A stretch of DNA of 64,000 nucleotides from Microglena sp. YARC (Eukaryota > Chlorophyta > Chlorophyceae > Chlamydomonadales > Chlamydomonadaceae). Location: positions 21,716,390 to 21,780,389 of the forward strand of contig CM039465.1 of NCBI GenBank assembly GCA_022414725.1, given 5' to 3'. The notes under the pieces are model-generated. The model was given only the letters and a program-made list of their open reading frames with translations, made no database searches and was not told the origin of the DNA. Within the stretch, counting starts at the first letter, position 1, and every line of letters starts with the position of its first letter. The position numbers and the translations under genes are program-made. Shown here in pieces: positions 22,991 to 33,176 of the stretch.

Positions 22991-25932
22991 CCGTCGCTGT
23001 TCAGTTTTTGATTGATTGATTGGATTGCATGATTGCGAGGCGATGACCGGTAAAGCGCCCCAGTGGCTGGTCATCAAAGTCAAGGTCTTCCTTGGATCCC
23101 TGCTTATTACTTCGCGTTCAACTTGGTACAAGAAGTTATTTTTACAAGGAAAGCGGTTTTCGCCTCGTGTATGTGTTACAGTCCTAGGGGTAGGCCAATA
23201 GGCCTTTAAGGGCATTGCAGTCCCCGTCGTAGGAGGGGCTTAAAAGAAAAAGCACTGATGAAACTGGACGCCCAAGACAAATCGGGGGTTGTTTACCCGG
23301 ACGGGGGCCTTGAGTTCGTGTACAGTGGGATTCATGTTAATTCTAGCAATCAAATAAAGAATCATCTCATCTGGGATCAAAGAGTCAAAGGGTGGGGTCT
23401 CCTCACTAGCTATACTGGACGGTATGTTTCTTGGACCGAGCGCTTGGTCATGAACGCAATGCATGAGCTTGTCAGCGATGGGCCGCTCAAGTGGCTCAGG
23501 GTTGGGCATTTAAAAGCAGACCGTCACTTTGGAATCCTTCTTACCGGTATTACTGGGTACATTACATTACATGTTATAAGTTACTTGCACCACGAGGGTG
23601 TAAATGAAGAACTACTGGTGCTGAAACTCAAAGAAAAAGGGTGTCAGTTATTTTAAAGGAGGATTTTTGGCGGAGCCCCCTTCCTGCCATACAAATACAA
23701 ATGTGGCTCCAACGCCTTGTGATCTCTTCTCGCCCAATGGGAACGGATATATAATGATATTTCGTATGTGCTTTGTCTCTTTGTTGCGGATCAGTTTCCC
23801 ATGTTTTTTCAATTAACCCCTCCTGGAAAGCTAGATTGGGATTGTTACATGATTTTCAGGCCCTCTGGTCTTCTCAACCGTCTTTTTTCAAGTCAAGTCG
23901 CCCCCCCCTCCCCCCCCCATTATATCACAGAAACGCAAGTTACGTAGGGAGCATACAAGTGTAAAGCTAGAGTTGTATCTTGATTTGTTGAGTTTGGGCA
24001 AGCCTTTTAGCCATAGGGCCTACCACCTGGACTGGAACAGCATCTTCCAAAACACACATCTTAGCAGCTCTTAGACTGGGTGAATGCCGGGTGTGATTGG
24101 TCGTGGGTTGAAAATGATTCCCAATGCCGGGTCAACAGTTTTGGTGAATCATGCGGCCACATAAGATACCCCCAGATACGATGACAGTCTGCGGCTTGGT
24201 GGGGCTCGGTGCGCCGAAAAAAAACTAGGCACCTCGGTATACCTAAGGGCGCCTACTCCCTGTTCTAAAAGAGGAAATGGTCGCGCCACATGCACCTTGG
24301 ACTATAAATCTTAATCTATCGGTTCATATATGACGTCATAAATTCCAAAATTCTCAATTTTCGAGGGTATTCTCGCTCTTTTGTACTGGTGGCAACGCCA
24401 TATGAACTAAATCCTGGGTGTCGGGCTGGTTTGCGGTCGGAAGAGTGAAAGCGCCGCACCTCCTGGGGGAGAAATACCATTTGCACAAATTTATAATAAG
24501 CAGGTGTACAGGAGGAGGCAGACATGTAAGCAGAAACGACCACATGATTAAAAGATAAATATATATAGGGGAAGGAAATATGATAACATATCATATATTA
24601 GGTTGAAATGCGAATGTCCTCATTCTTTGGTTTGGTGGCCGGGGTTTTCTCATTTACTTAAGTTTTCAATACATGTCTGTTTCCCACCAAATTATAACCT
24701 CCCAAACCTATATACTTAGGGCTGTAATCATGTCATGTCCGATATCATATACAGCATGCGGGAGTATTGGGGTCTGCATCATCCGTGGGTTCGAAGTTTT
24801 TTGTGTGTGGGGGGGGGGAGAGATCACCGGGGTGGATGGGTGGGGGTGGGTGGGCTGCGGAGGGTACTGTCGTGTATCATCGTGGGTTCACACGGTGCTT
24901 TTGTGTGTCGGGTGTGTGGGTGTGTGGAGGGGGGGGGGGGGCAGGGGGGGGGGGGGGGGGGGGGGGTGGAGGGTGGAGGTTCATCCTTTGAGGGGGGGGG
25001 GTGGGGCGGGTGGGGCGCAGGGGGGGGGGTGGGCGGGGGGGGGGGCGGGGGGGGGGGGAGAGAGGGGGGGGTGTGGGGGGGGGGGGGGGTGGCGGAGGGG
25101 GGGGGGAAGAGGAAGAGGGGGGTGGTGGGGGGGAGGATCACGGGGGAAGGCTGGCGGGAGGGTGCTAGTCTGCATTAATCGGGTGGTTCAATTTGTTGTC
25201 GTGGCATATTCCCGGGCATTCTGGTGTTTTGCGTGGGTGGGTGGGGGTGGGGGGGGGGGCCTGCGGAGGTACTGTCTGTCGTGACTGGTTCCAAATTCTT
25301 GTTGTCCGGCACGATCATCATCCCATTCACGTACCACCACTCACCATCATCATCATTCTGTTGATTTTATATGGATCTTCGTTTTCCCAGAGGCTTGACG
25401 TGGTGTGTGTGTTCAAGTGGTGGCTGCCCCCCACATATGTTTAGCGATAGTCTCATAATTTACATAATCATACATCAAAAATCCAAATTGCTACATGGAC
25501 TTGTAACGAGGAGTGAGCTTGTGAAAGCTGCTGTTAGAGGCAGGAGCCCTCAATTTCGGCACGCTCTCTACAAGCCTAACGAACTTAAGTCCCCACCATG
25601 GCTGCTGGGTCAGACTTTGCTCCTGCTCGCACACCACCACCACACACACACAGACTGGCCCTTCCTCCCCCACACAACAAGTGCTGCACCGCTGTTTCCC
25701 CATCGTCCCCGCCCCGCCTCTTCTCAGAGAGTCAGCGCCCCCATTCTGCCAGTCTCGCCAAGCCTCACTGACACTCTATCCCAACATCCATGCTGCTGCT
25801 CAGCATACTTGGGCTTCTGCGCCAGTCCGCCCCTGCAAGTCCGTCCCCGCACCCGGCGGCCCACAACGCCTGAACCTGACCCACCCCCCTTCGGCGCTCC
25901 GCCGCATCCCCCCCGCGTAGTCGGTGCCCCAC

Positions 25933-26932
25933 NNNNNNNNNNNNNNNNNNNNNNNNNNNNNNNNNNNNNNNNNNNNNNNNNNNNNNNNNNNNNNNNNNNN
26001 NNNNNNNNNNNNNNNNNNNNNNNNNNNNNNNNNNNNNNNNNNNNNNNNNNNNNNNNNNNNNNNNNNNNNNNNNNNNNNNNNNNNNNNNNNNNNNNNNNNN
26101 NNNNNNNNNNNNNNNNNNNNNNNNNNNNNNNNNNNNNNNNNNNNNNNNNNNNNNNNNNNNNNNNNNNNNNNNNNNNNNNNNNNNNNNNNNNNNNNNNNNN
26201 NNNNNNNNNNNNNNNNNNNNNNNNNNNNNNNNNNNNNNNNNNNNNNNNNNNNNNNNNNNNNNNNNNNNNNNNNNNNNNNNNNNNNNNNNNNNNNNNNNNN
26301 NNNNNNNNNNNNNNNNNNNNNNNNNNNNNNNNNNNNNNNNNNNNNNNNNNNNNNNNNNNNNNNNNNNNNNNNNNNNNNNNNNNNNNNNNNNNNNNNNNNN
26401 NNNNNNNNNNNNNNNNNNNNNNNNNNNNNNNNNNNNNNNNNNNNNNNNNNNNNNNNNNNNNNNNNNNNNNNNNNNNNNNNNNNNNNNNNNNNNNNNNNNN
26501 NNNNNNNNNNNNNNNNNNNNNNNNNNNNNNNNNNNNNNNNNNNNNNNNNNNNNNNNNNNNNNNNNNNNNNNNNNNNNNNNNNNNNNNNNNNNNNNNNNNN
26601 NNNNNNNNNNNNNNNNNNNNNNNNNNNNNNNNNNNNNNNNNNNNNNNNNNNNNNNNNNNNNNNNNNNNNNNNNNNNNNNNNNNNNNNNNNNNNNNNNNNN
26701 NNNNNNNNNNNNNNNNNNNNNNNNNNNNNNNNNNNNNNNNNNNNNNNNNNNNNNNNNNNNNNNNNNNNNNNNNNNNNNNNNNNNNNNNNNNNNNNNNNNN
26801 NNNNNNNNNNNNNNNNNNNNNNNNNNNNNNNNNNNNNNNNNNNNNNNNNNNNNNNNNNNNNNNNNNNNNNNNNNNNNNNNNNNNNNNNNNNNNNNNNNNN
26901 NNNNNNNNNNNNNNNNNNNNNNNNNNNNNNNN
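25933..26932. other. Assembly gap (1000 N)
   Basis: Exactly 1000 N, the conventional size for a gap of unknown length. It lies inside the fourth tandem unit and hides the position where that unit's terminal exon should be. Confidence 0.99.
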
Positions 26933-28106
26933 ACCCCGGCAACCCGAGAGGTGTATGAGAAACTCTGTGCTGAAACCAAAAGAAAAAGGGTTTTTCTCTC
27001 TCATTCATGTAAACAGTTATTTTTACAAGGGATTTTTGCGGAGCCCCCCCTTCTGTCCATACAAATACAAATCGTGTCCATACCGCCCTTGTGATTCTTG
27101 CGCCACAATTGGGAAAACGGATTATATAACTTATTATATCGTATGTGCGTCCTTTCTGTTGCCGGATCAGTTACCCAATGTTTCTTTTCCAATTAACCCC
27201 TCCTGGAAAGCTTTATAGATTGCGATTGTTACAAGATTTTCAGCCACCTCTGGTCCTTCTCACCGTCTTTCAAGTCCCAAGTCCCCCCCCCCCGCCCCCC
27301 CCCCATTATTTCACAGAAACCAAGTTACCAGGGAGCATACAAGTGTAAAGCTAGAGTTGATCTTGATTGTTTGAGTTTGGGCAAGTCCTTTTAGCCATAG
27401 TGCCTACCCCTGGACTGGAACACTCTTCCAAAAACACTAGCACTCTTAGACTGGTGATGCCGGTGTGATTGGTTGGTCGTGGGTTGAAAAATGAATTCCC
27501 ACATCGCCGGTTCAACAGTTTGGTGAATAGCGGCCACCAAAACACAACCCCCCAAGATAACCATGACAGATCTAGCGGCTGTGCGGGCCTGGTGCCGGAA
27601 AAAAAACTAGGCACCTCGTATACCCTAAGGGCGCCTACTCCCTCGTTCTAAGGAAGAAATGCTCCGCCACATCACCTCTGGACTATAAATCTATAATCTA
27701 CCGGTTCATATATACCGTATAAATTCAATTCTCAAATTTGTCGAGGTATTCTCGCTCTTTTGTACTGGTGGCAACGCCATTCGAACTAAATCCTGGGTGT
27801 CGCTGGTTTGCGTCGAGAGAGTGAAAGCCCCACCTCCTGGGGAGAAATACCTTGCACAAATTTATAAAAAGCAGGTGGTACAGGAGGAGGCAGACATGAA
27901 CAGAAGACCACATATTAAAATATAAATATTTAGGGAACGGAAGTATGATAACATATCATCATATTAGGTTGAAATCGCGAATGTCCTCAATTCTTTGGTT
28001 TTGCCGTTTTCTCAATTTACTTAAAGTTTTCAATACTTGTCTGTTTCCCACCAAATAAAACCTCCCCAAACTCTATATATTAGGCTGTAATCATACCATT
28101 CATTCG

Positions 28107-28258
28107 TCCGATATCATATGATGCCGGCAGTCTGACTAGGCTAAAGGCATCTATGTACAATACCATAAACAGCTATACCATAGAACTCGCCATTAATATA
28201 TACATTTGTATGATATCATTCTAGCATTTGGTTGCATCATATGATAAAGCCGGTCCTA
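28107..28258. repeat. Short element with ATCATATGATGC terminal inverted repeats
   Basis: Left end ATATCATATGATGCCGG and right end GCATCATATGATAAAG enclose about 110 bp. A related inverted fragment with CTGGCATCATATGATAT lies at about 40695-40795. It sits at the right border of the 3.3-kb tandem array. Probably a MITE; no convincing target duplication. Confidence 0.5.
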
Positions 28259-28298
28259 TAAATGCCGATATTACGAGGAGCCCTTCGAAAGCATCAAG

Positions 28299-28335
<37 letters not shown>

Positions 28336-28388
28336 ATGTTTGATTGTATTTGTCAACGTTTTCATTTTTCCTCGTAATTTATTTTAAA

Positions 28389-28445
28389 GCCGAAGACAGC
28401 GAACACCCAAATTAGTGGCGGGAGCCATGCAACCAAGTTTCAAGT
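28389..28445 (+). repeat. Hairpin module, diverged copy
   Basis: GCCGAAGACAGCGAACACCC with AAATTAGTGGCGGGAGCCAT, ending in CAAGTTTCAAGTTCAAG. A diverged member of the family described at 29110. Confidence 0.65.
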
Positions 28446-28788
28446 TCAAGAAGCACCATCTCCATCAAGTCTCGATCATTGTTCACCTATCCCTAAAATA
28501 TACTACATATGGCCCCTTTTCGCGTTGGCCGTGTTCCGTGGACTCTGTTCGTTGTAGATGTTTCAGTAATCACAGTCTTCACAATTTCAAGCTGTACGCA
28601 GGTATTGAAACCTTGAAGCTACGAGGTGTAAACAACCTTTAAGCAAAAATAAAAGATTACAAGCGGCTCATGTCCTAGCAGTGAAACAACACCGCCAAAA
28701 CCAGGAATATTGTACCAGTAGCCTTATCCCGTTTTGCCAACTACACTTGCAAGGTCAACACGTGTTATCAGCTTTTGCACCTTAAAAT
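28446..28788. other. Intergenic, no gene seen
   Basis: About 340 bp of apparently unique sequence. The only open frame is 75 codons, without recognisable motifs. Confidence 0.5.
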
Positions 28789-29048
28789 CCCCGTTCAACG
28801 AATGGCTCAAAGTCAGAGTTCCTTGAACGACGAAGGTGCAGGGTTCGAATCCATACGGGTGTGCTTTAGTGTTCGTGGTCGCTGTTAACCGCCACAGTAG
28901 CACTGTCCAGGTAATGTAGCAACCCATTCCTGTCGTACGACGGATCTCCTTTAATACCACGACCTATCAGGCGTTATCATTACATGTACAGGCCCTACCA
29001 GGCGTTATCATCACATTTACACGCCCTACCAGGCGTTATCATTACTTT
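28789..29048 (+). repeat. tRNA-derived SINE, copy 1
   Basis: The head resembles a tRNA gene, with Pol III A-box-like ATGGCTCAAAG and a perfect B box GGTTCGAATCC. The body holds GGTCGCTGTTAACCGCCA and CTGTCCAGGTAATGTAGCA and ends CAGGCGTTATCATTACA. The 3' end is repeated three times (CCCTACCAGGCGTTATCAT). Other copies are at 29180, 31780 and 37270. Confidence 0.82.
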
Positions 29049-29109
29049 CACATACATGCGGAAGTGCTAATAACATACGTTTACATTTCCCCAGGTAATT
29101 TATGTTACT

Positions 29110-29168
29110 GCCGGAGACGGCGAGCAGCCAAATTGCTGGCTGGAGCTATATTACCAAGTTCAAGCCCC
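29110..29168 (+). repeat. Hairpin module (CAGCCAAATTGCTGGCTG family)
   Basis: GCCGGAGACGGCGAGCAGCC with AAATTGCTGGCTGGAGC, then TTACCAAGTTCAAG. The core CAGCCAAATTGCTGGCTG can form a 6-bp stem. Copies occur at about 28389, 32031, 43451, 43811, 44098, 56303, 63647 and 63711, usually followed by AAGTTCAAGTTC or AATTCAAATTC tails. Confidence 0.8.
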
Positions 29169-29179
29169 TTTCAGTGATA

Positions 29180-29370
29180 TACAATGGTCAAGTGGTAGAC
29201 CAGAACGCTTGAGGATGAAGAGTCGGGGGTTCGATTCCCCCTTCGGTCTTGGCGTTGCAGGTCGTCGTCAACCGCGAAGGTAGCTTGTCCAGTTGAGGTA
29301 GGAGACCGCTCCCCACCCGCGTACGACGGGCTCCCTTAATGCCACGCACCACCAGGCATTTTCATTTAAC
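29180..29370 (+). repeat. tRNA-derived SINE, copy 2
   Basis: The head is the most tRNA-like of the set: A box TGGTCAAGTGG and a perfect T-arm GGGGGTTCGATTCCCCC. The same body follows (GTCGTCAACCGCGAAGGTAG, CACCACCAGGCATTTTCATT). The acceptor stem does not pair, so it is not a functional tRNA gene. Confidence 0.82.
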
Positions 29371-31045
29371 AAAATCAAGATCAAGGTGCTACGCATCACA
29401 TGTGTGATCCGATGCCTAGCTAATTTTATTTACATGGCACACATGCTATCAGCTACAGCTGCCAGGTCAGCCACACACGTTCATGTACACAGCACACTTG
29501 CCGTCAGCTACAGCTGCCAGGTCAGCCACACACGTTCTTGTACACAGCACACTTGCCGTCACCTACAGCTACCAGGTCAGCCACACACGTTCATGTACAC
29601 AGCACACTTGCCGTCAGCTACAGCTGCCAGGTCAGCCACACACGTTCATGTACACAGCACACTTGGTGTCAGCTACAGCTGCCAGGTCAGCCACACACGT
29701 TCATGTACACAGCACACTTGCCGTCAGCTACAGCTGCCAGGTCAGCCACACACGTTCATGTACACAGCACACTTGGTGTCAGCTACAGCTGCCAGGTCAG
29801 CCACACACGTTCATGTACACAGCACACTTGTTGTCAGCTACAGCTGCCAGGTCAGCCACACACGTTCATGTGCACAGCACACTTGTTGTCAGCTACAGCT
29901 GCCAGGTCAGCCACACACGTTCATGTACACAGCACACTTGTTGTCAGCTACAGCTACCAGGGACAGAGTTCCCCCCCCAGCTCCATTAGCTTCGCATCAC
30001 AATTGTGATCTGATGCACAGTAATTTTAATTTACACTGCACACTTGCTGTCAGCTGCAGCTGCCAGGTCAGCCACACATTTTCATGTACACAGCACACTT
30101 GTTGTCAGCTGCAGCTGCCAGAGACAGAGCCCCCCCCCCCGCCCCCACCCAGCTACCAGTAGCGGCACATCACAATTTTGATCCGATGAATAGCTATTTT
30201 AATTTACATGGCACACTTGCTATCAGCTGCAGCTGCCAGTTCAGCCACACACGTTCATGTACACAGCACAATTGCTGACAGCTACAGCAGCCAGGGACAG
30301 TTTTCCCCCCCAGCTACCAGTAGCATCACAACCCCAATGTGATTTGATGCCTAGCTATTTTCACACCTGCTATCAGCGGTAGCTGCCCGGTCAGCCTCAC
30401 ATTTTCATGTACACATACAGCGCACTTGTTGTCAGCTACAGCTGTCAGGGGCAGAGTTGCCCCCCCAGCTACCACTCCTACCATTAGCATGGCATCACAA
30501 TTGTAATCCGATGCACAGCTATTTTAATTTACATGGCACACTTACTATCAGCTGCAGCTGCCAGACCAGGCACACAAACGTTCAAGTACACAGCACACTT
30601 GCCGTCAGCTACAGCAGCCAGGGACAGAGTTTCCCCCCCAGCTACCAGTAGCATGGCATCACGATTGTGATCCGATGCGCAGCTATTTTAATTTACATGG
30701 CACACTTGCTATCAGCTAAAGCTACCAGTTCAGCCACACACGTTCATGTACACGGCACACTTGCTGAAAGCTGCAGCTGCCAGGTCAGCCACACACGTTC
30801 ATGTACACAGCACACTTGCCGTCAGCTACAGCTGCCAGGGAGCCCCAGCAAACATTTGCATGGCATCACAATTGTGATCCGATACACAGCTATTTTAATT
30901 TACACGGCACACTTGCTGTCAGCTGCAGATGCCCGGTCAGCCACACATTTTCATGTACACAGCACACTTGCTGTCGGCTGCAGCTGCCAGGTCAGCCACA
31001 CATTTTCATGTACACAGCGTACTTGCTGTCAGCTGCAGCTTCGAG
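29371..31045 (+). repeat. 55-bp minisatellite and derivatives
   Basis: About 30 units of CACACACGTTCATGTACACA followed by GCACACTTG and CAGCTACAGCTGCCAGGTCA. It is regular at 29440-29960 and interrupted afterwards by ATTTTAATTTACATGGCACA blocks and short C runs. The long His-Ser-Thr-Val open frames are periodic translations with no codon signal. The CAGCTACAGCTGCCAGGTCAG part recurs in the array at 32610-33170. Confidence 0.92.
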
Positions 31046-31469
31046 GGGTCAAGGACAAGTCTGTCAACTGTCTAATCTCATAATCTGCTTAGTGTGCTCC
31101 CCGGTTTCCATGGGTATCCCACGGGGGACTTGGCATTGGCAGACGGTGAGCAGCCCAGAGTCGGCTGAAGAACCACATAACAATTCAAATTCAAATTGGC
31201 AGACGGTGAAAAGCCCAGAGTCGGCTGAAGAACCACGCAAGAATTCAAAATTCAAAATTTGAGGGGTCAAGTCTAGACCTTGGGCAAGTCTGTAAACTGT
31301 CTTAATGCGCTTAGCCGCACTCCCTGGTTCCGTGGGTATCGCACAGGGGGAACTTTGAATTTGCAGATAGTGAGCAGCCCAGGGCTGGCTGGAGAATGTA
31401 ATATTCAAATTCAAAAGGTCAGTTACAGCTACCAGGGGGTCAGCTACAAAGCCCACCTTGACATCTTGA
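31046..31469. repeat. Dispersed GGTGAGCAGCCCAGAG repeat cluster
   Basis: Copies at about 31140-31195, 31200-31260 and 31360-31410 read GACGGTGAGCAGCCCAGAGT then CGGCTGAAGAACCA and ATTCAAATTC tails. The family recurs at 43960 and 63647-63775 and appears related to the hairpin module. Confidence 0.7.
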
Positions 31470-31690
31470 ACAAGTCTTAGGCGGCGGTGCAAGCGACGCG
31501 GAAAATTGGCAGAGAGTGTTCTTTTAGCGATAGATGGCAACGGAATCGAGCGGACCGAAGCCAGTAAGTTACGAGACAGTTGGCTGACGTGTCAGGCTTT
31601 GTTTATGTGGTTGGTCGCCGGTCGCACAAACAAACATAACGTGGTGACTCTGGGGGCTCCCGCCCCCCCTTCTGGGGGTCGCTCCGCCGA
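31470..31690 (-). repeat. Dispersed GGCGGAGCCCC repeat, inverted copy
   Basis: Reverse complement of the repeat at 5433 and 58385: it contains GGCTGACGTGTCAGGCTT and ends in CGCCCCCCCTTCTGGGGG-GCTCCGCC. Its presence in both orientations marks it as a mobile or once-mobile repeat. Confidence 0.8.
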
Positions 31691-31779
31691 TTATAATATT
31701 AACATTGATGAATAAAGTAGGTGTCTGGAGAAGAGAACACCCCATAAGCGTCAATTATGTGGATTTGTATGTATCCCCG

Positions 31780-31978
31780 TTCCGACGAATGACTCAATGG
31801 TTGAGCTCCTAGAAAGAACAAAGAAGTTGCCACGTTCGAATCCCCACGTGTGCGATTTGGTGTTAGCGGTCGCTGCCAACCGCCATGGTAGCTTTATCCA
31901 AGTAGCAGCCTGGTCCCTATTGCCGTAAGGCGGGGCTCCCTTAATACCACGCCCCACCAGGCGTTATCATTACTAGAT
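31780..31978 (+). repeat. tRNA-derived SINE, copy 3
   Basis: A-box-like ATGACTCAATGG, B box CGTTCGAATCC, then TCGCTGCCAACCGCCATGGT and AGTAGCAGCCTGGTCCC, ending CCACCAGGCGTTATCATTAC. Full-length copy without insertion; a reference for the empty site at 37346. Confidence 0.82.
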
Positions 31979-32030
31979 TTGGATGTGCATCAGTGGTCAT
32001 ACAAATCCTGCTCCTTGCGAATGGAACTGT

Positions 32031-32085
32031 GGAAGATGGCAAGCAGCCAAATTGGTGGCTGCAGCCATGTACCCAAGTTCAAGTT
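32031..32085 (+). repeat. Hairpin module
   Basis: GGAAGATGGCAAGCAGCCAA with ATTGGTGGCTGCAGCCAT, then CCCAAGTTCAAG. The stem CAGCCA/TGGCTG is kept although the loop differs. Confidence 0.75.
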
Positions 32086-32254
32086 TACTTCGGTGGTTTG
32101 CTCCAGCCACATCCTCAGTGTAGCTGGTTTGTGTTGGGAGACCCACCTCCTAGGGTGGTCTTCTTTTCACACAAAAAAAACGCAAGGACGGCTGGCCCTC
32201 AACCTCACCCCTCGTCATAAGGCGCAACATTTATTTATTTATTCAAGTTCCTTG

Positions 32255-32560
32255 ATCTCTGTCAGCCCTGCTGTGCTGTCCTATGATCTGTCAGCCCTGC
32301 TGTGCTGTCCTATGACCTGTCAGCCCTGCTGTGCTGTCCTATGATCTGTCAGCCCTGCTGTGCTGTCCTATGACCTGTCAGCCCTGCTGTGCTGTCCTAT
32401 GATCTGTCAGCCCTGCTGTGCTGTCCTATGATCTGTCAGCCCTGCTGTGCTGTCCTATGATCTGTCAGCCCTGCTGTGCTGTCCTATGATCTGTCAGCCC
32501 TGCTGTGCTGTCATATGACCTGTCAGCCCTGCTGTGCTGTCCAATGATCTGCTCTAATAT
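32255..32560. repeat. 29-bp minisatellite
   Basis: About ten units of TCAGCCCTGCTGTGCTGTCC followed by TATGATCTG, nearly identical. No coding signal. Confidence 0.93.
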
Positions 32561-32604
32561 GCCATGATGCAACACATCACAATAGTGATCAAATGCCTAG
32601 CATG

Positions 32605-33169
32605 GTTTCATGTACACAGCATACTTGCTGTCAGCTGCAGCTGCCAGATCAGCTTCAGCTACCACGTCATCTACAGCTACCAGGTCAGCTACAGCTGCTA
32701 GATCAGCTAGAACTACCAGGTCAGCTACAGCTACCAGGTCAGCTAAAGCTGCCAGATCAGCTAGAGCTACCAGGTCAGCTACAGCTGCCAGATCAGCTAC
32801 AGCTATCAGGTCATCTACAGCTACCAGGTCATCCACAGCTGCCAGATCAGCTACAGCTGCCAGATCAGCTAGAGCTACCAGGTCATCTACAGCTGCTAGA
32901 TCAGCTAGAGCTACCAGGTCAGCTAGAGCTACCAGGTCAGCTAGAGCTACCAGGTCATCTACAGCTGCCAGGTCAGCTACAGCTGCCAGATCAGCTAGAG
33001 CTACCAGGTCATCTACAGCTGCCAGATCAGCTAGAGCTACCAGGTCATCTACAGCTGCCAGATCAGCTAGAGCTACCAGATCAGCTAAAGCTGCCAGATT
33101 AGCTAGAGCTACCAGGTCATCTAAAGCTGCCAGATCAGCTACAGCTACGAGGTCAGCTACACAGCTCAC
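32605..33169 (-). repeat. 24-bp minisatellite next to donor of exon at 33170
   Basis: About 23 units of AGCTACCAGGTCAGCTAGAG type. On the - strand it starts immediately after a consensus donor GAAG/GTGAGC (exon end 33170) and repeats GTAGCTGACCTGG. A diverged copy of the exon tip and donor (GATGTCAAGGTGGGC) lies near 31455. So it behaves as the intronic array of the coiled-coil gene. The Ala-Asp-Leu-Val repeat frames are not considered protein. Confidence 0.85.
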
Positions 33170-33176
33170 CTTCACA

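Larger units (their letters stand above)
14690..28119 (+). repeat. Four-copy 3.3-kb tandem duplication of the arabinokinase 3' end
   Basis: Units are about 14690-17931, 17932-21444, 21445-24754 and 24755-28119. Each begins TGCGGGAGGTATTGTCTGCA and ends GTCCGATATCAT. Each holds exon-e tip copies, poly-G, a GAGGAGGAGCTTGTGAAG block, 3 copies of a CTCACCAACTTNAGTCCCAC block, the terminal exon (lost in the gap in unit 4) and about 1.7 kb of 3' flank. Unit 1 and the right half of unit 4 are clean. Units 2, 3 and the left of 4 differ mainly by 1-3-base indels and inserted TATAGATATAGA-like bits, the error style of unpolished long reads. Confidence 0.88.

Noticed and set aside
24824..25178. Pro-rich proteins opposite the poly-G tracts
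   Set aside because: Homopolymer translations in an indel-rich stretch.
25371..27218. Open frames of 344-615 residues
   Set aside because: They run through 1000 N. Only the flanks are sequence, and these lie in the 3' tandem unit.
29187..29260. Functional tRNA gene
   Set aside because: A box, B box and T-arm are good, but no acceptor stem or complete anticodon arm forms, and the sequence continues into a SINE body shared with other copies.
29386..30162. 258-residue His/Ser/Thr repeat protein
   Set aside because: 55-bp repeat translated. The unit length is not a multiple of three, so several frames are open only by chance of composition.
31979..32344. 121-residue protein
   Set aside because: Starts in a hairpin module and ends in the 29-bp minisatellite. 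No conserved motif.
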